DNA of 64,000 nt from Pseudovibrio brasiliensis (GTDB lineage: Bacteria; Pseudomonadota; Alphaproteobacteria; Rhizobiales; Stappiaceae), in NCBI RefSeq assembly GCF_018282095.1, contig NZ_CP074126.1, positions 482,501 to 546,500 on the forward strand, given 5' to 3'. The notes below the pieces were generated by a model. The model was not told where the DNA came from, searched no databases, and saw only the letters and a list, made by a program, of their open reading frames with translations. Within the stretch, counting starts at the first letter, position 1, and each line of letters starts with the position of its first letter. Below are positions 49,831 through 59,415 of the stretch, piece after piece. The position numbers and the translations under genes are program-made.

Positions 49831-51066
49831 TTAATTTGCTTGTGTTTTTGTGATGTCTTCGCCGAGGAAATACAGGCGGTTCAGTGGGTTGAACCCGATG
49901 CGATAGGCCAGTTCGGCTGGCTCTTTCACATCCCAGATAGCAATGTTTGCCTGCTTGCCCGCTTCAAGTGTTCCGCAAACCTCAGATTGCCCCAATGCCT
50001 GCGCCGCATTGCGCGTGATACCTGCCAAAGCTTCTTGTGGTGTCATGCGGAACAAGGTGCAAGCCATGTTCATGCAAAGCAGAAGTGAGGTGAGGGGAGA
50101 AGATCCCGGATTGGCATCCGTCGCCAGCGCAATTGGAACGCCTGCATCCCGAAGCTCCTGAAGCGGGGGATGCTGAGTTTCGCGCAGAAAGTAGAACGCA
50201 CCCGGCAACAGAACGGCAACAGTGCCCGCATCCTTCATGGCCTGAATGCCGGCAGTATCCAGATACTCCAGATGGTCAGCGGAAAGTGCTTTGTGATTGG
50301 CAGCCATAGCAGTGCCGCCAAGGTTGGAAAGCTGCTCAGAGTGGATCTTGACCGGAAGGTCAAGCTCCTGTGCGCGGTCAAACACACGGCTCACTTGTTC
50401 AGGAGAAAAGGCAATGCCCTCACAAAACGCATCAACCGCATCAGCCAGATTTTCCGCTTTGACAGCCGGAAGTACCTCATCGCACACAAAGCTGATGTAG
50501 TCATCACTGCGCCCTTCATACTCTGGCGGCAACGCATGTGCGCCGAGGAAAGTGGTCAGCACCTTAACGGGACGAAGCTCGCCAATCTTCCGTGCAACCC
50601 GCAGCATCTTCAGCTCTGTATCAAGATCCAACCCGTAACCGGACTTGATTTCCAATAGCGTCACACCTTCAGCCAGCAACGCATCAACCCGTGGCAACGC
50701 ACCTGCCAGGAGCTCTTCTTCACTGGCAGCACGTGTTGCGGACACTGTAGAGCGGATGCCCCCACCCGCACGGGCGATCTCTTCGTAAGTGGCACCGTTT
50801 AAACGCATCTCAAACTCACGAGCGCGGGAACCGCCGTAGACGATATGCGTGTGGCAATCGGTGAGAGATGGAGTAGCGAGGCGTCCGTTCAGATCTGTCT
50901 GAGGTGCGTCTTTCCACTCTTCCGGCAGCTCTTTTGCAGGACCAACCCAGCTGATGGCATCTGCCTCAATCGCAATGGCTGCATCGTGGATTAGGCCATA
51001 GCCATCTGCCTGTGCAGACAGAGTTGCTGCCGTCAGGTTGGTGAGTACGGTTCTCCCGCTTGTCAT
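49831..51066 (-). CDS. hutI: Imidazolonepropionase
   Basis: This is a 411-residue amidohydrolase that opens the imidazolone ring to give formiminoglutamate. Metal motif [20 protein letters not shown] is conserved, as are [12 protein letters not shown] and [12 protein letters not shown]. The ATG at 51066 is chosen for the GGGAGGG upstream; an alternative in-frame start lies ten codons earlier. It leads the leftward hut genes. Confidence 0.95.
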   Translation of the reverse strand: MTSGRTVLTNLTAATLSAQADGYGLIHDAAIAIEADAISWVGPAKELPEEWKDAPQTDLNGRLATPSLTDCHTHIVYGGSRAREFEMRLNGATYEEIARAGGGIRSTVSATRAASEEELLAGALPRVDALLAEGVTLLEIKSGYGLDLDTELKMLRVARKIGELRPVKVLTTFLGAHALPPEYEGRSDDYISFVCDEVLPAVKAENLADAVDAFCEGIAFSPEQVSRVFDRAQELDLPVKIHSEQLSNLGGTAMAANHKALSADHLEYLDTAGIQAMKDAGTVAVLLPGAFYFLRETQHPPLQELRDAGVPIALATDANPGSSPLTSLLLCMNMACTLFRMTPQEALAGITRNAAQALGQSEVCGTLEAGKQANIAIWDVKEPAELAYRIGFNPLNRLYFLGEDITKTQAN

Positions 51067-51126
51067 GGACCCTCCCGAGATTCCACGTGAATTCACTTCA
51101 GTAAAAATCTACATGGAAATCGCTTA

Positions 51127-51138
51127 ATGTCTATACAT
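51127..51138. promoter_or_regulatory. HutC operator candidate
   Basis: ATGTCTATACAT is a dyad (ATGT-N4-ACAT) in the 273-base divergent region between hutI and hutF, about 60 bases before hutI. GntR/HutC repressors read sites of this TGTNNANACA-like kind. A second, looser match (ATGTATTTATGTATAT near 51260) is nearer hutF. The reader would be the HutC regulator encoded downstream of hutF. Confidence 0.5.
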
Positions 51139-51339
51139 AAAAAATATGCAGTGTGAGTAATTTTCGGGCTAACCCGACAGTATCAATTAAATAAATAGCT
51201 AAATTAAGCCATTTTTGCCTTTGTCTGGTGATATCTTAGAAAAAGAGGATGGTTGTGTGAGATGTATTTATGTATATGCTTATTGTTGCAAAAATGATCT
51301 AAATTGATCGACGTTTCACATCAAACTATTGAGTGAGCA

Positions 51340-52716
51340 ATGAAAACCATCTTCGCAGGGCAGGCTTTACTCCCCACTGGTCTTACCGAGAACGTGCGTT
51401 TGCACCTGAACGCTGACGGCACCATAAAAACCGTTGAGACCGGCGTGATGCCTGAAGGTGAAGAGGTTTCTGGCAAAAACAGGATGATCTGTCCGGCCCC
51501 CGCCAATCTGCACTCCCACGCCTTCCAACGGGCAATGGCAGGCATGACTGAGGTTCGCCAGAAGGGGAAAGACAGTTTCTGGACATGGCGTGAGCTGATG
51601 TATCGGTTTCTGGGGCAATTGCGCCCGGAACAGATTGAGGCAATCGCTGCGCTGGTTTACATGGAGATGTTAGAGGCTGGGTACGCCAGTGTCGGTGAGT
51701 TCCACTACCTTCATCATCAGCCAGATGGAACGCCCTACGATAACCTCGCAGAAATGAGCCTCCGCATTTTTGCTGCCGCCAATCAAACAGGCATCGGCCT
51801 CACTCATTTGCCGGTTCTTTACTCCTACGGTGGTGCAGGTGAACAGCCTTTAAGCGGCGGACAACTGCGGTTCGGCAATGATCTGGAACGTCACCTGCAA
51901 CTCATTGAAGAAGCGTCGAAATCCCTGACGACATCTCTACCTGCAGATTGCCAGATCGGCATCGCGCCGCATTCTCTGCGCGCGACCAATCCGGAACAGC
52001 TGCGTGAGATTGCGTCCGTCTTTGCTGGCAAGCCCGTGCACATCCACATCTCTGAGCAGATGAAGGAAGTGGAAACTGTTCAGGAATGGCTTGGGGCTCG
52101 GCCAATCGAATGGCTGCTGAACAACGTCGATATCCGCAACAACTGGTGCTTTGTGCATGCCACCCACATGACCACGGAAGAAACTGTGGCCATGGCAAAA
52201 GCAGGTGCCGTAGCAGGCCTGTGCCCAATCACCGAAGCAAACCTTGGTGATGGTATTTTCAACGGGCCGACATTCATCGAAGCAGGTGGCGTCTACGGTG
52301 TTGGTTCGGACAGCAACCTGCGCATCTCACTTTCGGAAGAACTGCGCGCGCTGGAATACAGCCAGCGCCTGCGTGATCAATCCCGAAACGTCATGTTAAA
52401 CGGCGAAGGATCTGTCGGCACCGCCATGTATCAGGCCGCAGCAAAAGGCGGAGCTCAGGCTCTGGGGCGCAACACTGGGGAGCTCAAAGAAGGCAACCTC
52501 GCAGATGTCGTCGCGATTGATACAGCACGGGTAGAGTTCACAGGCCTAAGGCCAGACCAATATCTGGATTATTGGATCTTTGCTGGTGATGACCGTGTTG
52601 TAACCGATGTCTGGTCTGCTGGTCGGCATATGGTGAAGGGGGGGCAACACATCCACCGTGCAGCGATCACCGCTAAATACAGAGAACAGCTTGCAGTTTT
52701 GCTGGAAGCAGCCTAA
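51340..52716 (+). CDS. hutF: Formimidoylglutamate deiminase
   Basis: This is a 458-residue amidohydrolase that converts formiminoglutamate to formylglutamate and ammonia. The metal site is ANLHSHAFQRAMAGM; EFHYLHHQPDGTPY and PHSLRATNPEQL are also characteristic, with the late VGSDSNLRISLSEELR aspartate. It is divergent from hutI and followed by hutC. Confidence 0.96.
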   Translation: MKTIFAGQALLPTGLTENVRLHLNADGTIKTVETGVMPEGEEVSGKNRMICPAPANLHSHAFQRAMAGMTEVRQKGKDSFWTWRELMYRFLGQLRPEQIEAIAALVYMEMLEAGYASVGEFHYLHHQPDGTPYDNLAEMSLRIFAAANQTGIGLTHLPVLYSYGGAGEQPLSGGQLRFGNDLERHLQLIEEASKSLTTSLPADCQIGIAPHSLRATNPEQLREIASVFAGKPVHIHISEQMKEVETVQEWLGARPIEWLLNNVDIRNNWCFVHATHMTTEETVAMAKAGAVAGLCPITEANLGDGIFNGPTFIEAGGVYGVGSDSNLRISLSEELRALEYSQRLRDQSRNVMLNGEGSVGTAMYQAAAKGGAQALGRNTGELKEGNLADVVAIDTARVEFTGLRPDQYLDYWIFAGDDRVVTDVWSAGRHMVKGGQHIHRAAITAKYREQLAVLLEAA

Positions 52717-52758
52717 CAACGCCCAAATTCATTTTCTTGAAAACGACAGGACAAGCGC

Positions 52759-53469
52759 TTGCGATCCTATAAGGAAATCAGAGGTATCTTGCAGGAGAGG
52801 ATCACCAGCCAGCAATGGCAGCCGGGTGATCTGCTGCCGAGCGAACAAGCGCTCTCGGAGGAGTTTGGCTGCACCCGCGCAACCGTCAACCGTGCCATGC
52901 GGGAGCTTGCTGATGCAGGGTTAGTTGAACGACGCCGGAAGGCCGGAACCCGTGTCGTCCAGCCCAAGTCTCACCCTGCAACCATCACCATTCCGGTCAT
53001 CCGGCAGGAGATTGAGAACAAAGGCCAAGCCTACAAGTATCTGCTTCTGGAGCGTCTGGAAGCGTTGCCACCGGAAGATGCCCGTATCCAGCTTGGACTA
53101 AACCAGAATGAAAAGGCCCTCTTCTTGAAGAGCCTGCATTATGGGGATGGCATCCCCCAGCAGTTGGATGTTCGCTGGATCAACCTCTCCGCATTGCCAG
53201 AAGCTGCCGAGGAAAGCTTTGCGGATATCGGTCCCAACGAATGGCTATTGCAGCGTGTCCCGCATCCGAGCATTGAACACGTCTTCCGAGCAGATAAAGC
53301 CACAGCCGAAGAGCAAAGGCTTCTCCAGTTAGAGGAAGGTGAGCCAGTGTTCACCATCGAGCGCCGTACATGGATTTCAGGGCAGGGCATCACTTACGTG
53401 CGATTGGTACACCCCGGCAGTCGTTACCACATGGCAACGCGCAGCTCGGATGAGCCGATTTTCAGCTAG
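52759..53469 (+). CDS. hutC: Histidine utilisation repressor
   Basis: This is a 236-residue GntR-family repressor of the HutC branch. The winged helix (residues 3-66) reads YKEIRGILQERITSQQW, then LPSEQALSEEFGCTRATVNR. The UTRA effector domain (about 85-230) normally binds urocanate, which releases repression. The start is a TTG at 52759, directly before RSYKEI; no better ATG is available. It lies 42 bases after hutF. Its last eight bases overlap the end of the convergent NmrA-like gene. Confidence 0.94.
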   Translation: MRSYKEIRGILQERITSQQWQPGDLLPSEQALSEEFGCTRATVNRAMRELADAGLVERRRKAGTRVVQPKSHPATITIPVIRQEIENKGQAYKYLLLERLEALPPEDARIQLGLNQNEKALFLKSLHYGDGIPQQLDVRWINLSALPEAAEESFADIGPNEWLLQRVPHPSIEHVFRADKATAEEQRLLQLEEGEPVFTIERRTWISGQGITYVRLVHPGSRYHMATRSSDEPIFS

Positions 53470-54331
53470 TCTTCTGCTTCTCTTTTTGCACCAACTGAGC
53501 GAAGTGATCTTCCAGCCGGATTTTGCCATAGCATTTGCCGATCATATCCATCCGCATTGCACTCAGGAAAAACTGGATCGGGCCGTACGTCTTCGCTGAG
53601 GTAAAAGTCTCCAGAAGCCGCTGCAAAGCAACGCTAATCCAGTTAGGCAGATGCGTGATCTTGGCTTTCTTATGAAGGCTCTTAAAAGCAATCTCTGCCA
53701 ACTCATTGTGAGTATACTTCACGGGGCCACCCACTTCGGCATAAGCTTGGCCATCCTTGATAATATCAAAGCAAGCTGCAGCCAGATCAGCACCATGGAT
53801 AGGGTTGATCCGATAATCACCCGAACCAAACATGTAGACCCGCCCGGACTTTGCCATTCCAAAAAACTCCTCCAGATCAGAGAAGTAACCACTTGGTGAA
53901 ATCACGGTGCTTTTGATTGGGGCAGCCTGAAGAACTTCTACAAAATGCTGCTTCGCACGCACCAGCTGAACATCCAGCAGTTTGGTTGCGTTCAGAACAT
54001 GAATGTAAGCAAACTGAGGGACACTGTTCTCAACCGCCAGATCCAACAGGTTCTTGTTGGCTTGATAATCAACATCGTTGTAACTCAGGCCGTCTTTCTG
54101 GCGTGTGATGCCGAGAGCAGAAATGACCAGATCAGCATTATCCATCAATCCATGCAGGCTGTTGGGTTTAGTCGCTTCTCCCTCGAAAAACTCATTGGCT
54201 TCAAGGCCCTTTGCACGAGCAGACTGCTCATCGCGGACGAGCGCACGAACATGCCAGCCCGGTTTTCTGTAGTAAGAAACGAGATAGGAGCCCAGATAGC
54301 CAGTTGCGCCTGCAATAACGACACTCTTCAT
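53462..54331 (-). CDS. NmrA-like NAD(P)-binding protein
   Basis: This is a 289-residue protein of the atypical short-chain dehydrogenase/NmrA group. The nucleotide motif VVIAGATGYLGSYLVSYY is followed by strand WHVRALVRDE. DLVISALGITRQKDG is also typical. Such proteins serve as reductases, epimerases or redox sensors; function is unknown here. The ATG at 54331 has GAGGGA upstream. It is convergent with hutC, and there is no sign that it belongs to the hut pathway. Confidence 0.86.
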   Translation of the reverse strand: MKSVVIAGATGYLGSYLVSYYRKPGWHVRALVRDEQSARAKGLEANEFFEGEATKPNSLHGLMDNADLVISALGITRQKDGLSYNDVDYQANKNLLDLAVENSVPQFAYIHVLNATKLLDVQLVRAKQHFVEVLQAAPIKSTVISPSGYFSDLEEFFGMAKSGRVYMFGSGDYRINPIHGADLAAACFDIIKDGQAYAEVGGPVKYTHNELAEIAFKSLHKKAKITHLPNWISVALQRLLETFTSAKTYGPIQFFLSAMRMDMIGKCYGKIRLEDHFAQLVQKEKQKTS

Positions 54332-54601
54332 GACAATTCCCTCAAATATTAGGTGCCGCAAAAGGTCGGCAGCCGGGGAAAATGAAAGGCGCCAATTACC
54401 TTTTGGGTGCTTACTCAACCAAAGAGAAGAGGCCGGGTGGCATACGCTTGATCGAAGCAAGGTTTGCTTTTTATGCAAGGATGAGATCAGGCAGAAATAC
54501 ACCTCTAATACCTTCAGTCCCACTCTCAAAAATGGGAGCTTTAACGACTAAAATCAACCGGTAATTGTGCATAGTCGAAAGTGATTGCATGGGGCTCAAC
54601 G
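54332..54601. other. Spacer between the NmrA-like gene and tauC
   Basis: No supported gene is seen in this 270-base stretch. It should hold the promoter of the NmrA-like gene and the end of the tau transcript. Confidence 0.5.
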
Positions 54602-54630
54602 AAAAAAGGGAAGAGCCTTTCAGCTCTCCC
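54602..54630 (-). terminator. Terminator of tauABC
   Basis: On the minus strand GGGAGAGC pairs with GCTCTTCCC (one bulge) over a six-base loop and is followed by a run of T (A run at 54602-54607 on the plus strand). It lies about 30 bases after the tauC stop. Confidence 0.87.
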
Positions 54631-54661
54631 CTCTCGTAAATGAGTGGCCCTTTGTTGGCTC

Positions 54662-55531
54662 TTAGCCTTTGCCTTGCCATGGAATAAGCCAGCGCTCCAG
54701 ATACCGCATGCCCAGCTCAATCGTGTAACCGATAAGTCCGATCACAAAGATGCCGATAACCACCGTATCCGTCTGCAAAAAGTTCTTTGCAATCATGATC
54801 ATGGAGCCGACGCCCTTGTCTGCTGCCACCAGCTCCGCCGCCACAACTGTGCCCCAGCAAACGCCCATAGCCGTACGCAGACCAGTGAAGATCTCTGGCA
54901 GTGCATTTGGCAGGATCACATGAAACAGGATCTGCGTACGCGAAGCACCCAGTGAGTAAGCTGCGTGTACCTTGGTGATCTTGACGCTGTTCACGCCTGA
55001 GCGTGCTGCAATCGTCATGATGAACAGAGACGCAAGGAACAGCAGGAAGATCTTGGCTGTCTCATCAATGCCAAACCATAGGATGATCAACGGGATCAGG
55101 GCCAGTGGAGGGATCGGGCGCATAAACTCCACAATTGGATCAAACAAACCGCGAGCAACGGATGAAAGCCCCATGGCCAGGCCAAGAGGGATACCGACGA
55201 GGGCTCCCAGCAGAACGCCAGCAAGAACACGGAACACTGAAATGCCAATGTGATCCCAGAATGCCACGTTTCTGAAACCAGCGGAAAGCAGCTTGCTCAT
55301 TCTCGTGATCGTTGCGTCCACCGATGGCCAGTAGAAGCTCTCCAGCATGCCCAAGGCGCTTGCAATGCCCCATGCGGCCAGCAACACAACAACGGTCAGG
55401 ATGGAGTAGAACCGACCGGAATTGACGGCGCTGGCATCGCCAAAGCGAACGGTCTTTTGCTGCGTGAAAACATTATCTTTAAGCCCAAGCCAAACAGATA
55501 GGCCGGAGGGCGGCGTGTGATGCTTGCTCAT
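54662..55531 (-). CDS. tauC: Taurine-type ABC transporter permease
   Basis: This is a 289-residue inner-membrane permease of the SsuC/TauC family, with six membrane segments. The coupling loop with the EAA-like segment VHAAYSLGASRTQILFHVILP is in place. It follows tauB by nine bases and completes the importer with TauA and TauB. Confidence 0.93.
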   Translation of the reverse strand: MSKHHTPPSGLSVWLGLKDNVFTQQKTVRFGDASAVNSGRFYSILTVVVLLAAWGIASALGMLESFYWPSVDATITRMSKLLSAGFRNVAFWDHIGISVFRVLAGVLLGALVGIPLGLAMGLSSVARGLFDPIVEFMRPIPPLALIPLIILWFGIDETAKIFLLFLASLFIMTIAARSGVNSVKITKVHAAYSLGASRTQILFHVILPNALPEIFTGLRTAMGVCWGTVVAAELVAADKGVGSMIMIAKNFLQTDTVVIGIFVIGLIGYTIELGMRYLERWLIPWQGKG

Positions 55532-55540
55532 ATTGGCCTC

Positions 55541-56353
55541 CTATGCTGGTTCCAGCTCTTGGTCATTGCCCATAATCTCTTCTTCCATGCCCCAGATGAG
55601 AGACAGGATTTCCTCGCGCGTTTTCACAAACTCCGGTGAAGCCTTGATCTGACGAGGGCTCTCCACCAGTCCGAGATCGGCAAACGGGAGCTCGTACTCA
55701 CGCAGGATTCGGCCAGGACGTGGCGCCATCACAATCAGCCGTTCTCCAAGAAACAGCGCTTCCTCAACGGAGTGCGTGATGAGAATGATGGTTTTGCGTG
55801 TCTCTTTCCAAAGCTTCAGCACAAGGCTCTGCATTTTCTCGCGGGTCAGAGCATCCAGTGCGCCAAGTGGTTCATCCATCAGGATCACTTCCGGATCGTT
55901 GGCAAGGCAGCGGGCCAGAGCCACACGTTGCTGCATGCCGCCAGAAAGCTGATAGACCGGCTTTTTGCCAAAGTCTTGCAGGCCAACAATCTGCAGCAGC
56001 TCATCTACCTTGCGCTTGGTTTCAGCCGTGGGACGCCCTGCCATCTTTGGGCCAAACGCGATGTTCTTCTCAACGGTCATCCATTCAAACAACGCGCCTT
56101 GCTGAAACACCATGCCACGGTCCGGGCCGGGGCCGGTCACATCCACATTCTCGCGGACAATTTTGCCGGAGGTCGGACGAAGAAAGCCTGCAATGATGTT
56201 GAGAAGAGTTGTTTTACCGCATCCGGATGGACCAAGAACGGAGATGATCTCACCATCCTTTACATTCAGATTGACGTTGTTGAGAGCATGGACTTGATCA
56301 CCATTGGGAAGGGTGAAAACCATAGAGATATTGTCGGCAACTATTCCACTCAA
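55541..56353 (-). CDS. tauB: Taurine-type ABC transporter ATPase
   Basis: This is a 270-residue ATPase of the SsuB/TauB class. Walker A is GPSGCGKTT, the Q-loop is in MVFQQGALFEW, the signature is LSGGMQQRVALAR, Walker B is VILMDEPLGALD, and the switch is ITHSVEEA. It lacks a TOBE domain, as is usual here. A hairpin separates it from tauA. Confidence 0.94.
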   Translation of the reverse strand: MSGIVADNISMVFTLPNGDQVHALNNVNLNVKDGEIISVLGPSGCGKTTLLNIIAGFLRPTSGKIVRENVDVTGPGPDRGMVFQQGALFEWMTVEKNIAFGPKMAGRPTAETKRKVDELLQIVGLQDFGKKPVYQLSGGMQQRVALARCLANDPEVILMDEPLGALDALTREKMQSLVLKLWKETRKTIILITHSVEEALFLGERLIVMAPRPGRILREYELPFADLGLVESPRQIKASPEFVKTREEILSLIWGMEEEIMGNDQELEPA

Positions 56354-56410
56354 AGCGCTTCTCCCGGTTCTTTGGAAAATGCCTGGTTCGCCCGGTCTTG
56401 TTCTTGGAAG

Positions 56411-56434
56411 AATGGCGGGACAAAGCCCGCCATT
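56411..56434 (-). repeat. Intercistronic hairpin between tauA and tauB
   Basis: Nine-base perfect arms AATGGCGGG and CCCGCCATT with a six-base loop lie directly after the tauA stop. No strong T run follows. This stem probably raises TauA relative to TauB and TauC. Confidence 0.8.
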
Positions 56435-56446
56435 TTCTGATTGTTT

Positions 56447-57433
56447 TTACTTGAGGTAGCTTGCGTCGACGAACTGGGAGTAGTCGTCCAGCGCTTCATC
56501 TAGGCCGCCAGCTGAAACCATCACATCAGCCACGCCTTTTGCTGCTGCCTGAATACCGCCGCCAAGCCAGTTTTCCTGAAGCTGCTCTTCGCTGGTAGGG
56601 AAGCCGAAGTTCGCGATCATCTTCTTGGCAGGCTCAAGATCCATACCTGCGGCGCGGGCGATCTTATCGTAAACCGCATCCGGATTACTGTTGTAAGTGG
56701 TGTTGGCCTGATTGGTGACTTCCATGAACTTCTTCACCAGATCAGGATGCTCAGCTGCAAAGTCGTTGGTGACGTTCACCACATCAAAGGTGTTGATGCC
56801 AACAGCTTCTTGTTCTGCGCCAGTCATCAGAGGTGTGCCAACAGTTTTCATGCGGTCCAACGCACCGCCAAAAGCGCAGCCCATCGCCACATCACCACGC
56901 ACAACAGCAACAGCCGCATCAGCCGGGTTCATCTGCACAAGGTTGACCTTGTTGATGTCCACGCCCAGATGATCCAGCGTACGGATGAGCTTGTAGTGGG
57001 TTACGTTGCCGATCGGTGTCGCAACTTTCTTCCCTTCCAGCTCCTTCGCATTTGCTTTGGTAATGCCGGAGTCATTGCGCACGATGCAGAGGTCATTTTC
57101 AGCGTAAGTGACTGCCACACCTACCAGTTTGATCGGAGCACCAGAGGAAACACCAACAACGAAGGGAACGAAGCCGTTACTGTAAGCAATCTGCACATCG
57201 CCGGAAACCATGGCCTGAACCATCTCGTTCCCGTTACCGAAGGCACGCCATTCAACTTCCAGACCAAGCGCTTCGTCATAGGTCTTGTCGATCTGGGCTG
57301 CCTGGTTTGCAGTTGGCCATTCCAGAAAGTAGGCGACGGTGATTTTATCAAGCGCATGAGCCGTGCTCATTCCAAGACTCGCCACCAGGCCTGCTGCAAG
57401 AGCCAGTTTACCTGCAAGCTTCTTCAATGCCAT
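56447..57433 (-). CDS. tauA: Taurine ABC transporter binding protein
   Basis: This is a 328-residue periplasmic receptor of the TauA/SsuA family. The signal peptide ends near residue 27 (STAHA-LDK), and the mature strand ITVAYFLEWPTANQ is typical of the taurine branch. The operon order tauA-tauB-tauC, and the neighbouring tauR, tpa and xsc, support taurine as a ligand. If the flavoprotein at 60833 acts on methylated taurines, the receptor may accept those too. Confidence 0.94.
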   Translation of the reverse strand: MALKKLAGKLALAAGLVASLGMSTAHALDKITVAYFLEWPTANQAAQIDKTYDEALGLEVEWRAFGNGNEMVQAMVSGDVQIAYSNGFVPFVVGVSSGAPIKLVGVAVTYAENDLCIVRNDSGITKANAKELEGKKVATPIGNVTHYKLIRTLDHLGVDINKVNLVQMNPADAAVAVVRGDVAMGCAFGGALDRMKTVGTPLMTGAEQEAVGINTFDVVNVTNDFAAEHPDLVKKFMEVTNQANTTYNSNPDAVYDKIARAAGMDLEPAKKMIANFGFPTSEEQLQENWLGGGIQAAAKGVADVMVSAGGLDEALDDYSQFVDASYLK

Positions 57434-57729
57434 ATCAATTCCCCCTCCAGTGCGTTGCTAAGTGCTTATTCCTTCTTTATTTTTTGCCGTCCCTTGTCGC
57501 TGGAAACTTGTTTATTTGAATTATGTTCAGGATTCAGGACACTATGAAACCGTATCACTCGGTAGTGCCAGTTTGTGAATCCCGATAGAACCAGAGAGTA
57601 TTTCTAAAGCGGGATGCAGATATAAATGTTCGCTATCACAATATTAATTCCCTAATCTTTGCGGAAGATGATCCTGTATCTCACGTTATTCTATTTTAGA
57701 ATTGTATAAATAAACGGAGAGATCTGTGT
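57434..57729. other. tauA upstream region
   Basis: About 300 bases between the tauA start and the tauR stop contain no gene. They are AT-rich and should carry the tauABC promoter. No copy of the CTGGAC-type repeats seen before tpa was recognised here. Confidence 0.5.
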
Positions 57730-59244
57730 TTATGCACTGATGAGAGGGCTCTCTCGTTTATTTGTGCTGCGATGCAGCAATTTATCTGCTGTCTCTGAGA
57801 GTATTTCTATTCCCTTCGGTATTTTGTCAGCATGGATTGAAGAAAAACCGAGGCGGAAATAGTTTTTACCTTGGCTTGGATCCGCAAAGAACACATTGCC
57901 CGGTTCAATCAGAACACCTTTCTTCAATGCCTCCTGCGCAAGCACAGTTGCATCCAGTTCAGGCGGCCCACTGACCCAGAAAGAAGATCCTCCAAACGCA
58001 GAGACCTGAGCCCAACCGGGGAAGTGCGTCTCCATAGCTTCACTCAGCGCATTCCAGCGGTTGGAGTACGCGTGGTGCAGCTTGCTGATCAGAGCATCCT
58101 GCGAGCCTTGTGCCAGAAACAGGGCTACGCTGCGCTGATTGTTGCCGGGTGGGTGGCGCAACATCAACCGCCGCATGGCGCGAATTTCTTTGATCACCGG
58201 CTTCGGCGCCACAATAAACCCAATCCGCAACCCCGGCATGATCGACTTGGAAAGACTGCCCACGTAAAGCACGCGCCCGGATGCATCAACAGACCGAAGC
58301 GCAGCAGTCGGCTGCCCCCGATAGTTGGTTTCATATTCATAATCATCTTCAATGATCAGCGCATCAGATTGCGCCGCCCATTCCAGCACCTCCCGCCGAC
58401 GCTTCATGGTCATCGTCGTGTTGGTGGGGAACTGATGGCTCGGCGTCACATAAACAAGCTTTGCATCCCCAAGCAGGTCTGCCCGTATGCCTTCTTCATC
58501 AACGGGAATCGCACGAATGTCCGAGCTTCGCAGCTGCATAATGTTGCGCACATCGGGATAACCAGGGTCTTCCAATGCAACAGGCGTATCCGGCCTTACA
58601 AATAGATGCGCGATGAGAAACAGCGCGTTCTGAGCCCCCATCGTCACCAGTATCTCATCAGATTCGGCAATCACCCCGCGGCGGATCAGAATACGCCGCT
58701 GAATCTGCTCAATCAGCATGGGGTCGTCAGCTGTAAAGCGATCATCAGTCCAGGCATCCAGCCATTTGATGCTCATGGTCTGGCGCACGCAGTCCCGCCA
58801 GGCGCTGATCGGAAACAGCGTCGGATCCACCTGTCCATAGATGAACGGATAGGGGTAGCTGTGCCAGTTCTCAGTCTTCAAAATGTTGAACTGAGTAGAG
58901 GGTGTAAGCCGCAATTTAGAGGACCAATCCACACGATCTCCGGGCACTTGCTCTTTGGGTTGGACACGGTCAGGCAGCTGTCCGAGATTCTCAATAACCT
59001 CCGGTGAGACGTAAAAACCGGATCGCTCCCGGGTGATCAGATAGCCATCGGCAGCAAGTGCCTGATAGGCCAACATCACGGTGTTGCGCGAAACACTCAA
59101 CCGCTTCGCCAACGCACGCGTTGAAGGAACCGGTGTGTTTTCAGCAAGTTGGCCGGAAAGAATAGCAGAGACGAGCATCTCCCTAATCTGACTTTGCAGT
59201 GTCGTGCTGTCATCCCGGTCAACGGAAAACAAGCTGTATCTCAT
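57730..59244 (-). CDS. tauR: MocR-type regulator of taurine genes
   Basis: This is a 504-residue MocR/PdxR-type protein. The N-terminal GntR winged helix (about 1-70) reads TPVPSTRALAKRLSVSRNTVMLAY. The rest is an aminotransferase-fold domain with the PLP lysine region VGSLSKSIMPGLRIGF. Such regulators bind PLP and a ligand amine; TauR activates taurine genes in related bacteria. The ATG at 59244 follows GGAGGGG and is preferred over an earlier GTG. It is divergent from tpa, with direct repeats in between. Confidence 0.9.
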   Translation of the reverse strand: MRYSLFSVDRDDSTTLQSQIREMLVSAILSGQLAENTPVPSTRALAKRLSVSRNTVMLAYQALAADGYLITRERSGFYVSPEVIENLGQLPDRVQPKEQVPGDRVDWSSKLRLTPSTQFNILKTENWHSYPYPFIYGQVDPTLFPISAWRDCVRQTMSIKWLDAWTDDRFTADDPMLIEQIQRRILIRRGVIAESDEILVTMGAQNALFLIAHLFVRPDTPVALEDPGYPDVRNIMQLRSSDIRAIPVDEEGIRADLLGDAKLVYVTPSHQFPTNTTMTMKRRREVLEWAAQSDALIIEDDYEYETNYRGQPTAALRSVDASGRVLYVGSLSKSIMPGLRIGFIVAPKPVIKEIRAMRRLMLRHPPGNNQRSVALFLAQGSQDALISKLHHAYSNRWNALSEAMETHFPGWAQVSAFGGSSFWVSGPPELDATVLAQEALKKGVLIEPGNVFFADPSQGKNYFRLGFSSIHADKIPKGIEILSETADKLLHRSTNKRESPLISA

Positions 59245-59293
59245 GGCTGGCCCCTCCCTCCAAATCACGAGCGAAGTATCAGCATGAGTTCAT

Positions 59294-59334
59294 CTGGCTC
59301 TATGGTCAAGAACAACTGGACCTATCTGACCTAA
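59294..59334. promoter_or_regulatory. Direct repeats, probable TauR site
   Basis: CTGGCTCTA (59294), CTGGACCTA (59316) and CTGACCTAA (59326) are spaced 22 and 10 bases apart, so all lie on one helix face. MocR regulators usually bind such direct repeats. They lie about 80 bases before tpa and 50 before tauR. Confidence 0.68.
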
Positions 59335-59415
59335 TATTTCGACGACAAGATATTTCTCACAGTACCTCTGGGGAACTGTTGGTGAATAACTCAGTGTTCT
59401 AGGAGAAAGATCGAG

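Noticed and set aside
57434-57729. A copy of the TauR direct repeats before tauA
   Set aside because: Only loose CCTGAA-like matches near 57528-57540 were found, with spacing and bases too different to claim.
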